A DNA stretch of 64,000 nt from Rickettsia rickettsii (GCF_001951015.1 NZ_CP018914.1:310001-374000); one strand, 5' to 3'. Shown: positions 17,963-27,318, counted from the stretch's first letter. Translations and numbers: made by a program. The notes: generated from the letters alone by a model not told the origin.

Positions 17963-17974
17963 AAGATTAAATTC

Positions 17975-18003
17975 TTGTTTTTAAAGGAAATAATTTGTAT
18001 ATT
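17975..18003 (+). promoter_or_regulatory. predicted sigma-70 promoter of efp
   Basis: TTGTTT (17975-17980), 17-base spacer, TATATT (17998-18003), about 35 bases before the efp ATG in the 75-base gap between divergent pleD and efp. Confidence 0.45.
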
Positions 18004-18037
18004 TATACTTTAATTTAAAGTCTTAAATGTATGATAT

Positions 18038-18604
18038 ATGAAAATTTCAGCAAATTCAATTAGAACAGGTAACATATTAGTGTATAATAATGATTTATGG
18101 GTTGTCAGCAAAACACCGGAACATACTCAACCCGGGAAAGGTGGAGCTTATGTACAAGTTGAGATGAAAAATTTAAAAACAGGGACAAAGCGTAACGAAA
18201 GATTCAGTTCTGCCGATTATTTAGAAAAAGCTGAACTTGAACAAAAAGATTATCAATTTTTATATTTTGAAGGTGATGATTTGGTATTAATGGATACTAA
18301 ACATTTTGATCAAATAAATATTTCCAAGGAAATGTTAGAAGAAAAATTATCTTTCTTAACTGAAAATATGATTGTTAAAATCGAATTTTATAATGACAAG
18401 CCTTTAAATATTGAGCTTCCTCCAACTGTTATACTTGAAATTAGTGAAACTGATCCGGTAATAAAAGGAGCAACCGCTACCGCTTCTTATAAACCAGCAA
18501 TTTTAGAAAACGGTATTAAAGTTAAGGTCCCGCAATATTTAGAAATAGGAGAAAAAATTGTTGTTAAAACTGATGATATGACATATGTCGAGCGAGCGAA
18601 GTAA
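18038..18604 (+). CDS. efp: translation elongation factor P
   Basis: EF-P, 188 residues, relieves ribosome stalling at polyproline stretches; RARP-1 in this window has several. The N-terminal KOW-like domain carries the loop TQPGKGGA with Lys34 at the tip, the residue that in many bacteria receives a lysyl-type modification. Two OB domains follow, ending in the conserved [20 protein letters not shown]. Length and motifs are complete. Confidence 0.97.
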   Translation: MKISANSIRTGNILVYNNDLWVVSKTPEHTQPGKGGAYVQVEMKNLKTGTKRNERFSSADYLEKAELEQKDYQFLYFEGDDLVLMDTKHFDQINISKEMLEEKLSFLTENMIVKIEFYNDKPLNIELPPTVILEISETDPVIKGATATASYKPAILENGIKVKVPQYLEIGEKIVVKTDDMTYVERAK

Positions 18605-18633
18605 GCTGTTTTATTGAACTATGGATACCACCC

Positions 18634-18722
18634 TGTCATTGCGAGCCGTAGGCTGCGTGGCAATCTCGTTAAATATCCTGAGATTGCTTAGTCAAAACTT
18701 ACAGTTTTTCCTCACAATGACG
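18634..18722. repeat. palindromic repeat, family B
   Basis: TGTCATTGCGAGCCGTAGGC ... GGCAATCTCG / CTGAGATTGCTTAGTCA ... CCTCACAATGACG, between efp and the IMPase-like gene. Confidence 0.88.
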
Positions 18723-18828
18723 ACTTTCAGCATCCACTCAGGCAATGCTTTTAGCTAGGAATGGTATCAATTTTTTAAAGCCATACGACATAATTTCTAA
18801 AACTAATATCTTAAATTAAAAATATCAA

Positions 18829-19578
18829 ATGCAACCTATAACTAATTTATTAATTAATGCCCTGCGTAAAGCTGTTAAGTTTTTGCATAGAGATTTTTTA
18901 GAACTCGAAATGCTACAAAAAAACTCTGTAAGAAATGAAGAATTTTGTAAGCGATCTTATTTAAAATTAAAAACTTTATTATGTGAAGAATTACAAAAAT
19001 ATACACAATATTTATTTTTTCCGGAGGATAAATTCGATTTAAATAATAATTATGAGAGTGTTTTTTTAATTAATCCTATAGATAGCCCAAATAATTTCGC
19101 CAGAAGCATACCTTTTTTTGCGATATCCGTAACTTATTTAAAAAGGAATCAAGAAGTTTTAATTCCTACTTCTACAGTAATATATTTTCCTGCTCTTAAT
19201 GAAATTTATTATGCTGAAAAAGGTAAGGGAGCTTGGATAGAAAAAAATAATTTAAACTCTAATTATCAAGGATTAAGACTTAGAGTTTCCGATAATGCCG
19301 ATTTAAAAAACTGTTTAGCAATTATTGAAGGTGTAAATCATAATGATTTGGAGGAGATAGAGGTAGATAATATTAGATCTTTTGGTTCTCTTTGCTATGG
19401 GGCTACGCTTGTAGCGTCAGGTAAAGCGGATTTAATATGTTTATCATCATTATTAAATTTTACATTATATTATGCATTTGAGCTTTTTATTAAGGAAGCA
19501 GGCGGGATAATTATAGATTCTAGCGGTAAATTTCTATATTCAAATCGTTATATTGCTAAAAAACTTAAAAAATATTAG
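18829..19578 (+). CDS. inositol-monophosphatase-like protein, probably catalytically inactive
   Basis: A 249-residue protein that follows the SuhB/IMPase fold through its length: ELEMLQKN near the start, FFPEDKFD near 63, FLINPIDSPNNF (79-90), the YYAEKGKGAWIE strand near 126 and IKEAGGIIIDSSGKFLYSN at the end. The metal-binding motif DPIDGT is changed to NPIDSP, so the first aspartate and the glycine are lost. The WD motif before the last helix is replaced (NFTLYYAFELFIKEAGG), removing another metal ligand. The frame is intact, suggesting selection for a non-enzymatic role, possibly the transcription-antitermination function known for SuhB. That role is inference. Confidence 0.7.
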   Translation: MQPITNLLINALRKAVKFLHRDFLELEMLQKNSVRNEEFCKRSYLKLKTLLCEELQKYTQYLFFPEDKFDLNNNYESVFLINPIDSPNNFARSIPFFAISVTYLKRNQEVLIPTSTVIYFPALNEIYYAEKGKGAWIEKNNLNSNYQGLRLRVSDNADLKNCLAIIEGVNHNDLEEIEVDNIRSFGSLCYGATLVASGKADLICLSSLLNFTLYYAFELFIKEAGGIIIDSSGKFLYSNRYIAKKLKKY

Positions 19579-19649
19579 ACAAGAAATTATTTTAGATTTG
19601 CATTTTTATTGTTATGATAATATTAATATAATTATTAATTCATAAAGTT

Positions 19650-19973
19650 ATGGCACATTATAAAGAGTTTGAATTTGACTGCGATTTTAGTGGACAAAGA
19701 GCCAAGTTTAAGTTTTATATAGGTACGCCTCAAGAAGGGCATCACCCGCTACAATTTCAAGCAAAATGGTTATCTGACGAAAGAGGTGGTACTATTCCTG
19801 ATGATGTTATGCAAGCAATATCACAGCTAAATGATCTTGCCAAAAAAAACGGTGTTCCACTTCCGGATTTATGCGTATATGCTCTTGGTTCTGCGCAAGA
19901 AGTCCAAGCTACCCCTCAAGACGAAGATGAAAACGAGAGTGAGAACCAAGAGGATAAAGCAGAGCAGGCATAG
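19650..19973 (+). CDS. DUF2610 domain protein
   Basis: A 107-residue soluble protein. The conserved part is residues 1-90 ([19 protein letters not shown], then [18 protein letters not shown] and [18 protein letters not shown]); the tail is strongly acidic and disordered. It resembles the small DUF2610 family found mainly in Rickettsiales and some other alphaproteobacteria, whose function is unknown. It stands 33 bases upstream of psd and may share its transcript. Confidence 0.7.
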   Translation: MAHYKEFEFDCDFSGQRAKFKFYIGTPQEGHHPLQFQAKWLSDERGGTIPDDVMQAISQLNDLAKKNGVPLPDLCVYALGSAQEVQATPQDEDENESENQEDKAEQA

Positions 19974-20006
19974 TTAAAAATAATAAGGAGATTCATAGAG
20001 ATTAAA

Positions 20007-20702
20007 ATGAAACAATATAATGATTTATTTAAAATTATTCATCGTGAAGGATATATATTTATTGCTAGCTTTGCATTAGTAAGTTTTTTATTAGCATCGT
20101 TTAATGAAAAACTTGGCTGTATTGGATGTATTGCTACTGCTTGGTGTATTTATTTTTTCCGTAATCCTGATCGCTTTGTGCCTATAAGTGATGATCTGGT
20201 AATAAGTCCCGCAGATGGAATAATTCAAGAAATTAAGGAAGCATTGCCGCCTCCGGAATTAGGACTTGGTGATGTGGAAATGATTAGAGTGAGTATTTTT
20301 CTAAATCTTTTTAATGTCCATGTTAATAGAATCCCGGCAAACGGAAAAATTTTAGCACTTCATTATAATCCAGGAAAATTTTTTAATGCTTCACTCGATA
20401 AAGCTAGTATTTATAATGAGCGTCAATCAGTATTAATGGAAATGGCTCAAGGTCAGAAAATTGTTTTTGTTCAAATAGCCGGACTTATAGCAAGGCGTAT
20501 AGTTTGTGATTTAGAAGAGGGTAATGAAGTTAAAACGGGCGAGCGATACGGTATAATTCGTTTCGGTAGCAGAGTAGATGTTTATCTACCGTTGAAAACA
20601 GCTTTATTAGTGAGTAAAGGGCAGACTGCTATAGGCGGTGAAACTATCATTGCTGATTTTGGACGTAAAAAGACAACAGAATTTAAGTTTGAAAGGAAGT
20701 AG
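20007..20702 (+). CDS. psd: phosphatidylserine decarboxylase (short, archaeal-type)
   Basis: Makes phosphatidylethanolamine from phosphatidylserine at the inner membrane. The 231 residues begin with two membrane segments (about 15-55), followed by [25 protein letters not shown] with catalytic histidines, and the self-cleavage site [10 protein letters not shown], where the serine becomes the pyruvoyl group. Size and motifs fit the short Psd class. An RBS (AAGGAG) precedes the ATG. The substrate-making gene pssA lies 260 bases downstream, separated by a composite repeat. Confidence 0.94.
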   Translation: MKQYNDLFKIIHREGYIFIASFALVSFLLASFNEKLGCIGCIATAWCIYFFRNPDRFVPISDDLVISPADGIIQEIKEALPPPELGLGDVEMIRVSIFLNLFNVHVNRIPANGKILALHYNPGKFFNASLDKASIYNERQSVLMEMAQGQKIVFVQIAGLIARRIVCDLEEGNEVKTGERYGIIRFGSRVDVYLPLKTALLVSKGQTAIGGETIIADFGRKKTTEFKFERK

Positions 20703-20719
20703 CCTCATAACTTTAAAAC

Positions 20720-20938
20720 CGTCATTGTGAGCAGCTGTAGGCATGGTTTGTTTATGTCATTCCCGCGTAGGCGGGAGGGAATCTAGTGAAATGTATAAAC
20801 AACAAGTTTTTTATCTGTTTATTTTATCAAATATATAATTTTGTACCAATTAAGATTATTTTTCTCTGGATTCCTGCTTTTGCAGGAATGAGACATTGAC
20901 AGCCATGCAACCACACTGTTTTTTCCTTACAATGACGT
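20720..20938. repeat. family B repeat interrupted by a family A element
   Basis: The outer ends CGTCATTGTGAGCAGCTGTA and CTTACAATGACG are the two ends of a family B unit. Between them lies a complete family A unit (20754 to about 20892: ATGTCATTCCCGCG ... GCAGGAATGAGACAT). Short arms GCATGG / CCATGC flank the inner element. The arrangement reads as one repeat inserted into another. Confidence 0.75.
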
Positions 20939-20972
20939 GATAAATACATTTTGAGTATAAAAATTGTTAAAA

Positions 20973-21728
20973 ATGCGTAAATCTATAATAACTAAGCCTG
21001 TACCTCTAATAAAATTAATTCCCAACTTTATTACGTTGCTTGGTTTAGTAACCGGTATGAGTTCTATAAAATTTGCTTTGGATAGCAGATGGGAACTTGC
21101 GGTATATTGCATTATAGTAGCGGCAATTATTGACAGTATCGATGGTAGAATAGCAAGGATGCTAAATGCAGTTAGTCCATTTGGTGCAGAGCTTGATTCA
21201 TTATGCGATTTTGCTAATTTCGGTATAGCTCCTGCCTATCTGATATATTTATGGTCTTTTCAACAATATGAGTATAAGGTATTTTCATCAGCGGTAATGT
21301 TATTATTTATAGTGTGTATGGCACTACGTTTAGCTCGCTTTAACGTTGGTATTTATCAACCGAAACAAGATAAAACTGACTATTTTTTTACCGGTGTACC
21401 TGCCCCATGCGGTGCTTTACTTGCTTTAATGCCTGTAATGATAGATTTTGAAATCGGTACGTTATTAAATATCAATACCCGTACTCATACTATAACAATT
21501 AATATATATTTGGCTATTATAGCTTTTCTACTTGCTAGTAGGCTTCCTACAATTTCAACAAAAAATTTGAGTATTAAACCTGAATATTTATCGCTTGCAA
21601 TGATTTTAGTTGCTCTTGTTATTATAAATCTTATCATATATCCATGGTATTCACTGCCGTTAATTGCAGTTATATATATTCTTTCTATACCAATTTGTTA
21701 TTTTTTTAAACATAGAGGGTATTGGTAA
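20973..21728 (+). CDS. pssA: CDP-diacylglycerol-serine O-phosphatidyltransferase
   Basis: Integral membrane enzyme making phosphatidylserine, the substrate of Psd encoded just upstream. The CDP-alcohol phosphotransferase signature is complete: DSIDGRIARML followed by FGAELDSLCDF (pattern DG-x2-AR-x8-G-x3-D-x3-D). Seven or eight hydrophobic segments follow. I use the ATG at 20973; a TTG three codons upstream (20964) is also possible. The gene ends overlapping the first possible start of the next gene, so the two are coupled. Confidence 0.94.
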   Translation: MRKSIITKPVPLIKLIPNFITLLGLVTGMSSIKFALDSRWELAVYCIIVAAIIDSIDGRIARMLNAVSPFGAELDSLCDFANFGIAPAYLIYLWSFQQYEYKVFSSAVMLLFIVCMALRLARFNVGIYQPKQDKTDYFFTGVPAPCGALLALMPVMIDFEIGTLLNINTRTHTITINIYLAIIAFLLASRLPTISTKNLSIKPEYLSLAMILVALVIINLIIYPWYSLPLIAVIYILSIPICYFFKHRGYW

Positions 21729-21736
21729 AGTTAATT

Positions 21737-22789
21737 ATGCCGAGTGTATTACAACAAGCTATCGACAAATATAAACATAATCCATTTACTAAATATGTAA
21801 TTATTATAGCCTTAATCATATTTATTTATTTGGGATATAGAATTTATGTTTGGGCCAATACACAATCTACGGATAATGCTTACATAGATGCAGATATTTC
21901 AAATGTTAGTGCTGAAGTTAGCGGTGTTTTAACAAAGTTATTTGTTACCGATAATACTAAAGTTAATAAAGGCGATCTGATAGGTGAAATTGACGATAGA
22001 GATTATAAGGCAAAGCTTGCAGCACTTGAAGCATCTATTGAAGCTTGCATAAAAAATATAGAAATTATAGAGCAAAAAATCTCAATAGGGCGGAGTAGCC
22101 TAGAGCAAGCAGCTGAAAAATTAAAGCTTAATAAAATAAGCTTTGATATTGTTGCAACAGATTTTATGAGAGTGCAGGAGTTAAATAAGGCAAAATTTGC
22201 TAGCCCTAAAACGTTAGATGATTCTAAAAACGCATATCAAAAAGCCAAAACGGATTATAAACAAGCACAGTTAGATTTAGATATATCTAAGCAACATTTA
22301 CAGCTTCTTGAGCTTGAAAAAGCAGCAGAACAGGAAAAACTTAAAGAGCTAACAGAAAATAAAAAAGTAACCTTAAGGAGCTTACAAAATACTAAACTTA
22401 TTGCTATGGTACCCGGTATATTCGGTAATAGTAGTTTAGAAGTCGGAAATTACATAGTACCGGGTAGGGTGTTGTTTTCTATAGTTCAAGATAATACTAT
22501 GTATATTCAGGCTAATTTTAAAGAAACACAAATTCAGAAATTTAAGTCCGGCATGAAAGTCAAAATTGAATTTGATGCTTTGCCTAAAAAGGTAATTTAC
22601 GGGAAGATTCGTAATATTGCTCCTGCGACCGGCTCTAAATTTAGCTTAATCCCACCAGATCATGCTACCGGTAATTTTACTAAAAGCGTACAACGTGTAC
22701 CTGTTTTAATAGATTTTGAATCCCCAAATGCTAATCTAGTTCCTGGCATGTCAGCAATCGTATCCATTAGAACGGATCAAAGTACGTAA
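21737..22789 (+). CDS. EmrA/HlyD family membrane fusion protein
   Basis: Periplasmic adaptor of a tripartite efflux or secretion system, 350 residues from the ATG at 21737 (a TTG at 21722, overlapping pssA, is less likely). One membrane segment (about 20-40: YVIIIALIIFIYLGYRIYVW), the EmrA-type start QSTDNAYIDADISNVSAEVS, the two lipoyl-like halves, and a long coiled-coil hairpin (about 80-215) rich in Lys/Glu/Leu. The end PVLIDFESPNANLVPGMSA is typical of EmrA. No EmrB pump is next to it; the following gene is a broken nuclease. It could work with the TolC encoded at 571. Confidence 0.88.
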   Translation: MPSVLQQAIDKYKHNPFTKYVIIIALIIFIYLGYRIYVWANTQSTDNAYIDADISNVSAEVSGVLTKLFVTDNTKVNKGDLIGEIDDRDYKAKLAALEASIEACIKNIEIIEQKISIGRSSLEQAAEKLKLNKISFDIVATDFMRVQELNKAKFASPKTLDDSKNAYQKAKTDYKQAQLDLDISKQHLQLLELEKAAEQEKLKELTENKKVTLRSLQNTKLIAMVPGIFGNSSLEVGNYIVPGRVLFSIVQDNTMYIQANFKETQIQKFKSGMKVKIEFDALPKKVIYGKIRNIAPATGSKFSLIPPDHATGNFTKSVQRVPVLIDFESPNANLVPGMSAIVSIRTDQST

Positions 22790-22902
22790 TTTTTGTTAAA
22801 AAATAGCAATAATTATTCTATTAACAGTACATATTCTAGTATTTATTTACTGATTACTTAAAAAGCTATATAATATGAGTAATACCAAAAGTAATAATTA
22901 AT

Positions 22903-23698
22903 ATGCAAAGATATTGAGATCCCACTGATTGATAGTGTATTTAAAAAAATCTTTCGTGATTTAGAGAGGTTCAAGGAATTTATCAATGCAGTTCTTGAAC
23001 TACCTGAGGGGCTGAGAATTAAAGCAATAGAATTTATATCTGTAGAGCAAGTACCTATGCTCGATAAAGGGAACAAGAAGCATATTTGATTTAAAGGTTA
23101 AAGATGAAGCTGGTAGCTGGTATATAATCGAGATGCACAAAAGAAATGAAAGCGATTACTTAAAAAGAGTGCAATATTATTCTGCTCATTCTTACGTACA
23201 GCAACTTACACAAGGAATAAAGCATAAAGATTTATTACCAGTAATAGTTATTTCACTTATTAAGACTAAAATGCTTGAAACTAAAACAAATATTTATTTG
23301 ATTTTTCCTATGTTATTTATAGAGCTTAAAATTTTGATAAAGATAAGCTTGAAACTACTATAGATGAGTGGCTACATTTATTTAAGTGTGCAGAAACAGA
23401 AAACAGCCCACTGCAAATATAAAGAGCGAGAAGGTATTAGATGCATACAATATAATAGAAATGCATAACCTCACCGCCAAAGAATATGATGCCTATATAA
23501 GAGCGAAATTAATGGAAGATGCCGAGGAAATAGCTTTAGGAAGAACAGTGTGAAAAAGGGAAAGAAAGAAGCATAGAAATAGCAAAGAACTTGTGACTTA
23601 AAGATATAGATGTCAATATAATAGTAGATTCAACATGGCTCACTATAGAAGAAATAGAAGAGCTAAAAGCAAAAATAGAAAATTCTGAAACTAGTTGA
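22903..23698 (+). pseudogene. Rpn / PD-(D/E)XK nuclease family transposase, degraded
   Basis: Pieces in several frames: IPLIDSVFKKIFRDLERFKE, LRIKAIEFISVEQVPMLDKG, IFDLKVKDEAGSWYIIEMHK (the D...E-x-x nuclease core), DYLKRVQYYSAHSYVQQLTQ, and a charged C-terminal end EEIEELKAKIENSETS. These are the hallmarks of the recombination-promoting nuclease (Rpn) family, which is abundant and often broken in Rickettsia. At least three frameshifts and several stops are present. It ends 5 bases before the stop of the reverse-strand ubiK-like gene. Confidence 0.85.
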
Positions 23699-23702
23699 TT
23701 AA

Positions 23703-23906
23703 TTATTTGCTCTTTAACTCTGCTAATTCTTTCTTGAGTTTTATTACTAAAGTTTGTAATTTTTCAAATTCTTCGCGAGTGACGTAATTACCTTTAAGTA
23801 TTTTATCCTCAATTATGCCACAGCTTTTATCCGTTATACTATTTAAGGCTTTTTGTGCTACGCTGCTAGCTCCAACGGCTACTTTTAAAATATTATTTGT
23901 TTTCAT
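23703..23906 (-). CDS. ubiK: UbiK/BMFP-like ubiquinone biosynthesis accessory factor
   Basis: A 67-residue protein with an amphipathic N-terminal half and the C-terminal coiled-coil signature YVTREEFEKLQTLVIKLKKE of the BMFP family, in which E. coli UbiK assists the ubiquinone biosynthesis complex. The start codon overlaps the bolA stop (ATGA), so the two are translationally coupled. Its small size means the family call rests mostly on the VTREEF segment. Confidence 0.7.
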   Translation of the reverse strand: MKTNNILKVAVGASSVAQKALNSITDKSCGIIEDKILKGNYVTREEFEKLQTLVIKLKKELAELKSK

Positions 23907-24145
23907 AGTACCTCTATCGATAAAGCATGCAAGCCGTTATTAAATTCATCGGCAAGTAAGTTATTAATCGTGCGATGATTGGCAATTAGGCTTTGCCCCT
24001 GTAATGTTTCTGCAGAAATTCTTATTTTTATATGGCTGTGAATTCCGTTATAATGACTAGCATGTTTATAGCTTTCATCTATTATTTCTTGAAAATGTGG
24101 TTTTAACACACTTAATTTTTCTTGTATCCTTTCTATGCGGTTCAT
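23903..24145 (-). CDS. bolA: BolA family protein
   Basis: An 80-residue BolA protein: a class II KH-like fold with the conserved core SHIKIRISAETLQGQSLIAN, the helix HRTINNLLADEFNNGLHALS and the C-terminal IEVL. BolA proteins pair with monothiol glutaredoxins in iron-sulfur cluster trafficking and may bind DNA. The conserved His in 'GLHALS' is present. First gene of a two-gene unit with ubiK. Confidence 0.9.
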   Translation of the reverse strand: MNRIERIQEKLSVLKPHFQEIIDESYKHASHYNGIHSHIKIRISAETLQGQSLIANHRTINNLLADEFNNGLHALSIEVL

Positions 24146-24199
24146 ATTTTTATTTCATTTACAGTAAAAATGTCCTAATATTCTTAAGTATATAATTTT

Positions 24200-25420
24200 A
24201 TGATACACATGGCAATGTCGGAATTAAGCACGAATTATAAAGATTTACAAGATGCGATAGATAAATTGGAAAAAGGCGTATGTTTTGCTTGTAGATTAGT
24301 TAATTATGATGAAATAGAATTTATAGAGCAGGGTAAGCATTTTATAATTGAAGATTTAGATCAAATCATTGAAGATGTAAGCAAAGAACTTAATATTTTT
24401 TCAAAGTTTAAGAAAATAAAGAAAGATAGAATATTATTTATCCTAAATACTACTGATTCTGACTTAATTAAAAATTTTGCTAGAAAATTATATTTATTTT
24501 TGCAGCTTTATATTAATGAACAGAAGCCGGCAATTTATATGAATTGTTATATTGCTAGTATTAAATTTCCAAAAAAAGGTAGTAATAATGCTACAGAAAT
24601 TGAAAAAACATTAAATATGTTACTTTCACAAAATAATAATTATTATTACCGTGAATATAGCAGTACAGAACATGATTTGGAAAATATAAGAAAATCTAAT
24701 CTTCAGCTTAACTTACTACGACAAGCCTTAGCAAAAAAGACTATGCGATTTGCTTATCAGCCTATAATAGATCGTAATACTATGAAGATTCATTATTATG
24801 AATGTCTGCTTCGTATACCTGACGAGAACGGTGTTTATATTTCCGTAGGTCCTATAATCCCTATTGCTGAAAATAAAGGATTAATTTTTATAATTGATCA
24901 AATTGTTTTAGAAATGACTGTTAATGAACTTGTCCGCAACCCAAACTTAATGTTAGCCGTTAATATTTCAAATATAGGAACAGGCGATGAAGCTTTATGG
25001 GAAATAGCAGAAAACTTATTAAAAGCTCATAATGTTCGGGATCGTTTAATTATTGAAATTACGGAAACTTCTTTCAATCAGCATTACGATAAAATAACTT
25101 TATTTATTAATAAACTACATAAGTACGGATGTAAATTTGCATTAGACGATTTTGGTGCGGGTTTTACTTCTTTTAAACAACTTCAAAGTTTACCAATTGA
25201 TATTATCAAAATTGACGGTAAATATGTGCGTAGTATTACAAGTGATGTACAAAGTAGGTATTTCGTAGAAAGATTAATTAAAATTTCAGAAGATTTAGGT
25301 ATTGCAACGGTAGCTGAATTCGTAGAAAACGGAGAAATAGCTAAATTTTTAATTGATCTAAAAGTCGATGGGCTACAAGGAAACTTCTATTCCGAAGCAA
25401 AATTTGATAGAGTGGATTAA
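24200..25420 (+). CDS. EAL-domain cyclic-di-GMP phosphodiesterase
   Basis: A 406-residue soluble protein. Residues 1-165 form an unrecognised N-terminal domain, possibly a degenerate GGDEF. The EAL domain (about 170-400) has ECL at 201-203 in place of EAL, keeping the metal-binding glutamate, then the asparagine of AVNISN, EITETS, the DD pair in FALDDFGAGFTS, the catalytic lysine in DIIKIDGKYV, and the glutamate in TVAEFVEN. All residues known to be needed for catalysis seem present, so it should degrade cyclic-di-GMP made by PleD. Possible starts are 24200, 24209 and 24215. Confidence 0.88.
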   Translation: MIHMAMSELSTNYKDLQDAIDKLEKGVCFACRLVNYDEIEFIEQGKHFIIEDLDQIIEDVSKELNIFSKFKKIKKDRILFILNTTDSDLIKNFARKLYLFLQLYINEQKPAIYMNCYIASIKFPKKGSNNATEIEKTLNMLLSQNNNYYYREYSSTEHDLENIRKSNLQLNLLRQALAKKTMRFAYQPIIDRNTMKIHYYECLLRIPDENGVYISVGPIIPIAENKGLIFIIDQIVLEMTVNELVRNPNLMLAVNISNIGTGDEALWEIAENLLKAHNVRDRLIIEITETSFNQHYDKITLFINKLHKYGCKFALDDFGAGFTSFKQLQSLPIDIIKIDGKYVRSITSDVQSRYFVERLIKISEDLGIATVAEFVENGEIAKFLIDLKVDGLQGNFYSEAKFDRVD

Positions 25421-25473
25421 TGATTGTCATACTGAATCGGTTTTGTTGCATGGCTCTTGAAAAAGACTCCGAT

Positions 25474-25573
25474 GTTATGCCGTGATTTGACCACGGTATC
25501 CATAAAAATAACTTTTAATATCAATGATTTTAATATTTTAAACTGGATACCGCGATCAAGTCGCGGTATGACA
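25474..25573. repeat. palindromic repeat, family C
   Basis: ATGCCGTGATTTGACCACGG and ATACCGCGATCAAGTCGCGG palindromes flank an AT-rich middle and the right end is TATGACAC. A left outer arm TTGTTGCATGGCTC sits at 25444. It lies between the EAL gene and murC. Confidence 0.85.
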
Positions 25574-25640
25574 CAGTTAGTACTTGACAATGTTACTTAA
25601 AACCTATATGCAGAACTCAATTTTAAATGATTAAACTTAA

Positions 25641-27098
25641 ATGCTGTTACTTGAATTAAAAAAAACTAATCAAACCTTAGAAACTATACATTTTATAGGT
25701 ATCGGCGGCGTTGGCATGAGCGGTATTGCCGAGATATTATATAATCTAGGTTATAAAGTACAAGGTTCCGATTTAGTAGAAAATTATAATACTAAAAGGC
25801 TTGAGTCATACGGTATTAAAATATTTTTAGGACACGCCGAGCAGAACATTACCAATGTGTCGTATGTTGTTATTTCATCGGCAATTAATCCAAAGAATCC
25901 TGAAATAAAAGAAGCTTTGGAGCGTAAAATTCCAATTATTAGACGTGCGGACATGCTTGCTGAACTTATGAGATTAAAATGTTCAGTAGCAGTTTCGGGA
26001 TCGCACGGTAAAACCACTACTACTTCTTTAGTTGCTTGTTTATTTGAGGCAGCTGGTTTATGTCCTACGGTTATTAACGGTGGGATCATCAATAATAAAT
26101 CGACTAATGCATATCTTGGTTCAAGTAATTATTTAATTGCGGAGGCCGATGAATCGGATGCAACGTTTATTCATATTCCATCAACTATTGCGATAATAAC
26201 TAACATTGATCCTGAACATTTAGATTATTATAGAGATTTTGAAACATTAATTGGTGCTTTTAGAAGCTTTATTACTAATTTGCCGTTTTACGGTTTTGCC
26301 GTTTGTTGTATCGATCATAAAATAGTGCGTAAGTTAGTAGACGAGATTACTGAAAGGAAGATTGTGACTTATGGCATCGATTCGGAAGATGCTCATATTA
26401 TAGCGTTTAATATTAACACTGATATTGCCTCCTCTACTTTTGACGTAAAAATTAGTCTACCAAATGTACTAGGTACAACGATTATTGAAAAAATTACTAT
26501 TCCAACGCCCGGAAGACATAATATTTTAAATAGTCTTGCTGCAATTGCCGTTGGGATAGAATTAGATTTCGGTATTAAAGCTATTAAAAACGGTTTTAAT
26601 AATTTTAAAGGAGTGAAGAGGCGATTTACTAAAGTAGCTGAATATAATAACGCTTCAATTATCGATGATTACGCTCATCACCCTGAGGAAATCAAAGCAA
26701 CGCTTGCGACGGCTAAAAATATAGCAAATAAACAAAACGGTAAAGTTATTGCTATTTTTCAGCCTCACAGATATTCAAGAATGCAGTATTTATTTGATGA
26801 TTTTATGCTTTGCTTTGCTGATGCCGATATACTCTATATTACCGATATATATGCTGCAGGTGAAAACCCTATAGAAGGAATTACAGGACGAAGTTTAGTT
26901 GATAAGATTACTAAGCGTAAACATCACGATAAAGCAAATTTTCTAGCAGAGCTAGATGATGCGGTTGGAGTTATTATAGATAATGCAGCTTCTGGTGATA
27001 TGATAATTATGATGGGAGCAGGTAATATTTCAAGTTTTGCTAATGAATTAGATGGGAGATTGTCATCCCGTGGCTTTAGCTGTCATACTGTGGTTTGA
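25641..27098 (+). CDS. murC: UDP-N-acetylmuramate--L-alanine ligase
   Basis: Cytoplasmic Mur ligase adding L-alanine to UDP-MurNAc. Motifs: the Rossmann start [16 protein letters not shown], the ATP loop [15 protein letters not shown] near residue 115, the EADESDATF segment, the [12 protein letters not shown] helix, and the [13 protein letters not shown] and FQPHRYSRM motifs of the C-terminal domain. The family normally ends just after [12 protein letters not shown]; here 14 or so extra residues ([15 protein letters not shown]) are encoded by a palindromic repeat. First gene of the murC-murB-ddl-ftsQ-ftsA cluster. Confidence 0.95.
   Translation: MLLLELKKTNQTLETIHFIGIGGVGMSGIAEILYNLGYKVQGSDLVENYNTKRLESYGIKIFLGHAEQNITNVSYVVISSAINPKNPEIKEALERKIPIIRRADMLAELMRLKCSVAVSGSHGKTTTTSLVACLFEAAGLCPTVINGGIINNKSTNAYLGSSNYLIAEADESDATFIHIPSTIAIITNIDPEHLDYYRDFETLIGAFRSFITNLPFYGFAVCCIDHKIVRKLVDEITERKIVTYGIDSEDAHIIAFNINTDIASSTFDVKISLPNVLGTTIIEKITIPTPGRHNILNSLAAIAVGIELDFGIKAIKNGFNNFKGVKRRFTKVAEYNNASIIDDYAHHPEEIKATLATAKNIANKQNGKVIAIFQPHRYSRMQYLFDDFMLCFADADILYITDIYAAGENPIEGITGRSLVDKITKRKHHDKANFLAELDDAVGVIIDNAASGDMIIMMGAGNISSFANELDGRLSSRGFSCHTVV
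27062..27095. repeat. family C palindrome fragment inside the murC end
   Basis: GTCATCCCGTGGCTTTAGCT resembles the left half of family C (GTCATCCCGTGGTCAAGCCA). It encodes the last residues of MurC. Confidence 0.6.
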
Positions 27099-27120
27099 CT
27101 GGTATTGTTGTATAGCTCTT

Positions 27121-27239
27121 ATGTCATTCCCGCGAAAGCGGGAATCCAGTTTTTTAAATAAATTATATAAAAATTTAGTATATAATTTTCTTTGTTTTTA
27201 TCATTTTTTTCTGGATTCCCGCTTTTGCGGGAATGACAT
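27121..27239. repeat. palindromic repeat, family A, full copy
   Basis: ATGTCATTCCCGCGAAAGCG and CGCTTTTGCGGGAATGACAT are near-perfect inverted ends around 80 AT-rich bases, between murC and murB. An open frame through it joins murB in frame, so automated calls may extend MurB falsely. Confidence 0.92.
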
Positions 27240-27318
27240 CTGTTCGTATAACATAGGGTCAAGTGCACTAGGGGACAAAAGAGTGAAGATAACAGTAAAG
27301 CGAATAGCAGGACTAAAT

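Noticed and set aside
23133-23363. 76-codon frame as a separate small gene
   Set aside because: It is the middle piece of the broken Rpn nuclease gene, with family-typical sequence continuing in other frames on both sides.
27052-27318. 89-codon N-terminal extension of MurB
   Set aside because: It runs through a palindromic repeat and overlaps murC; the ATG at 27319 has an RBS and gives the normal MurB start.
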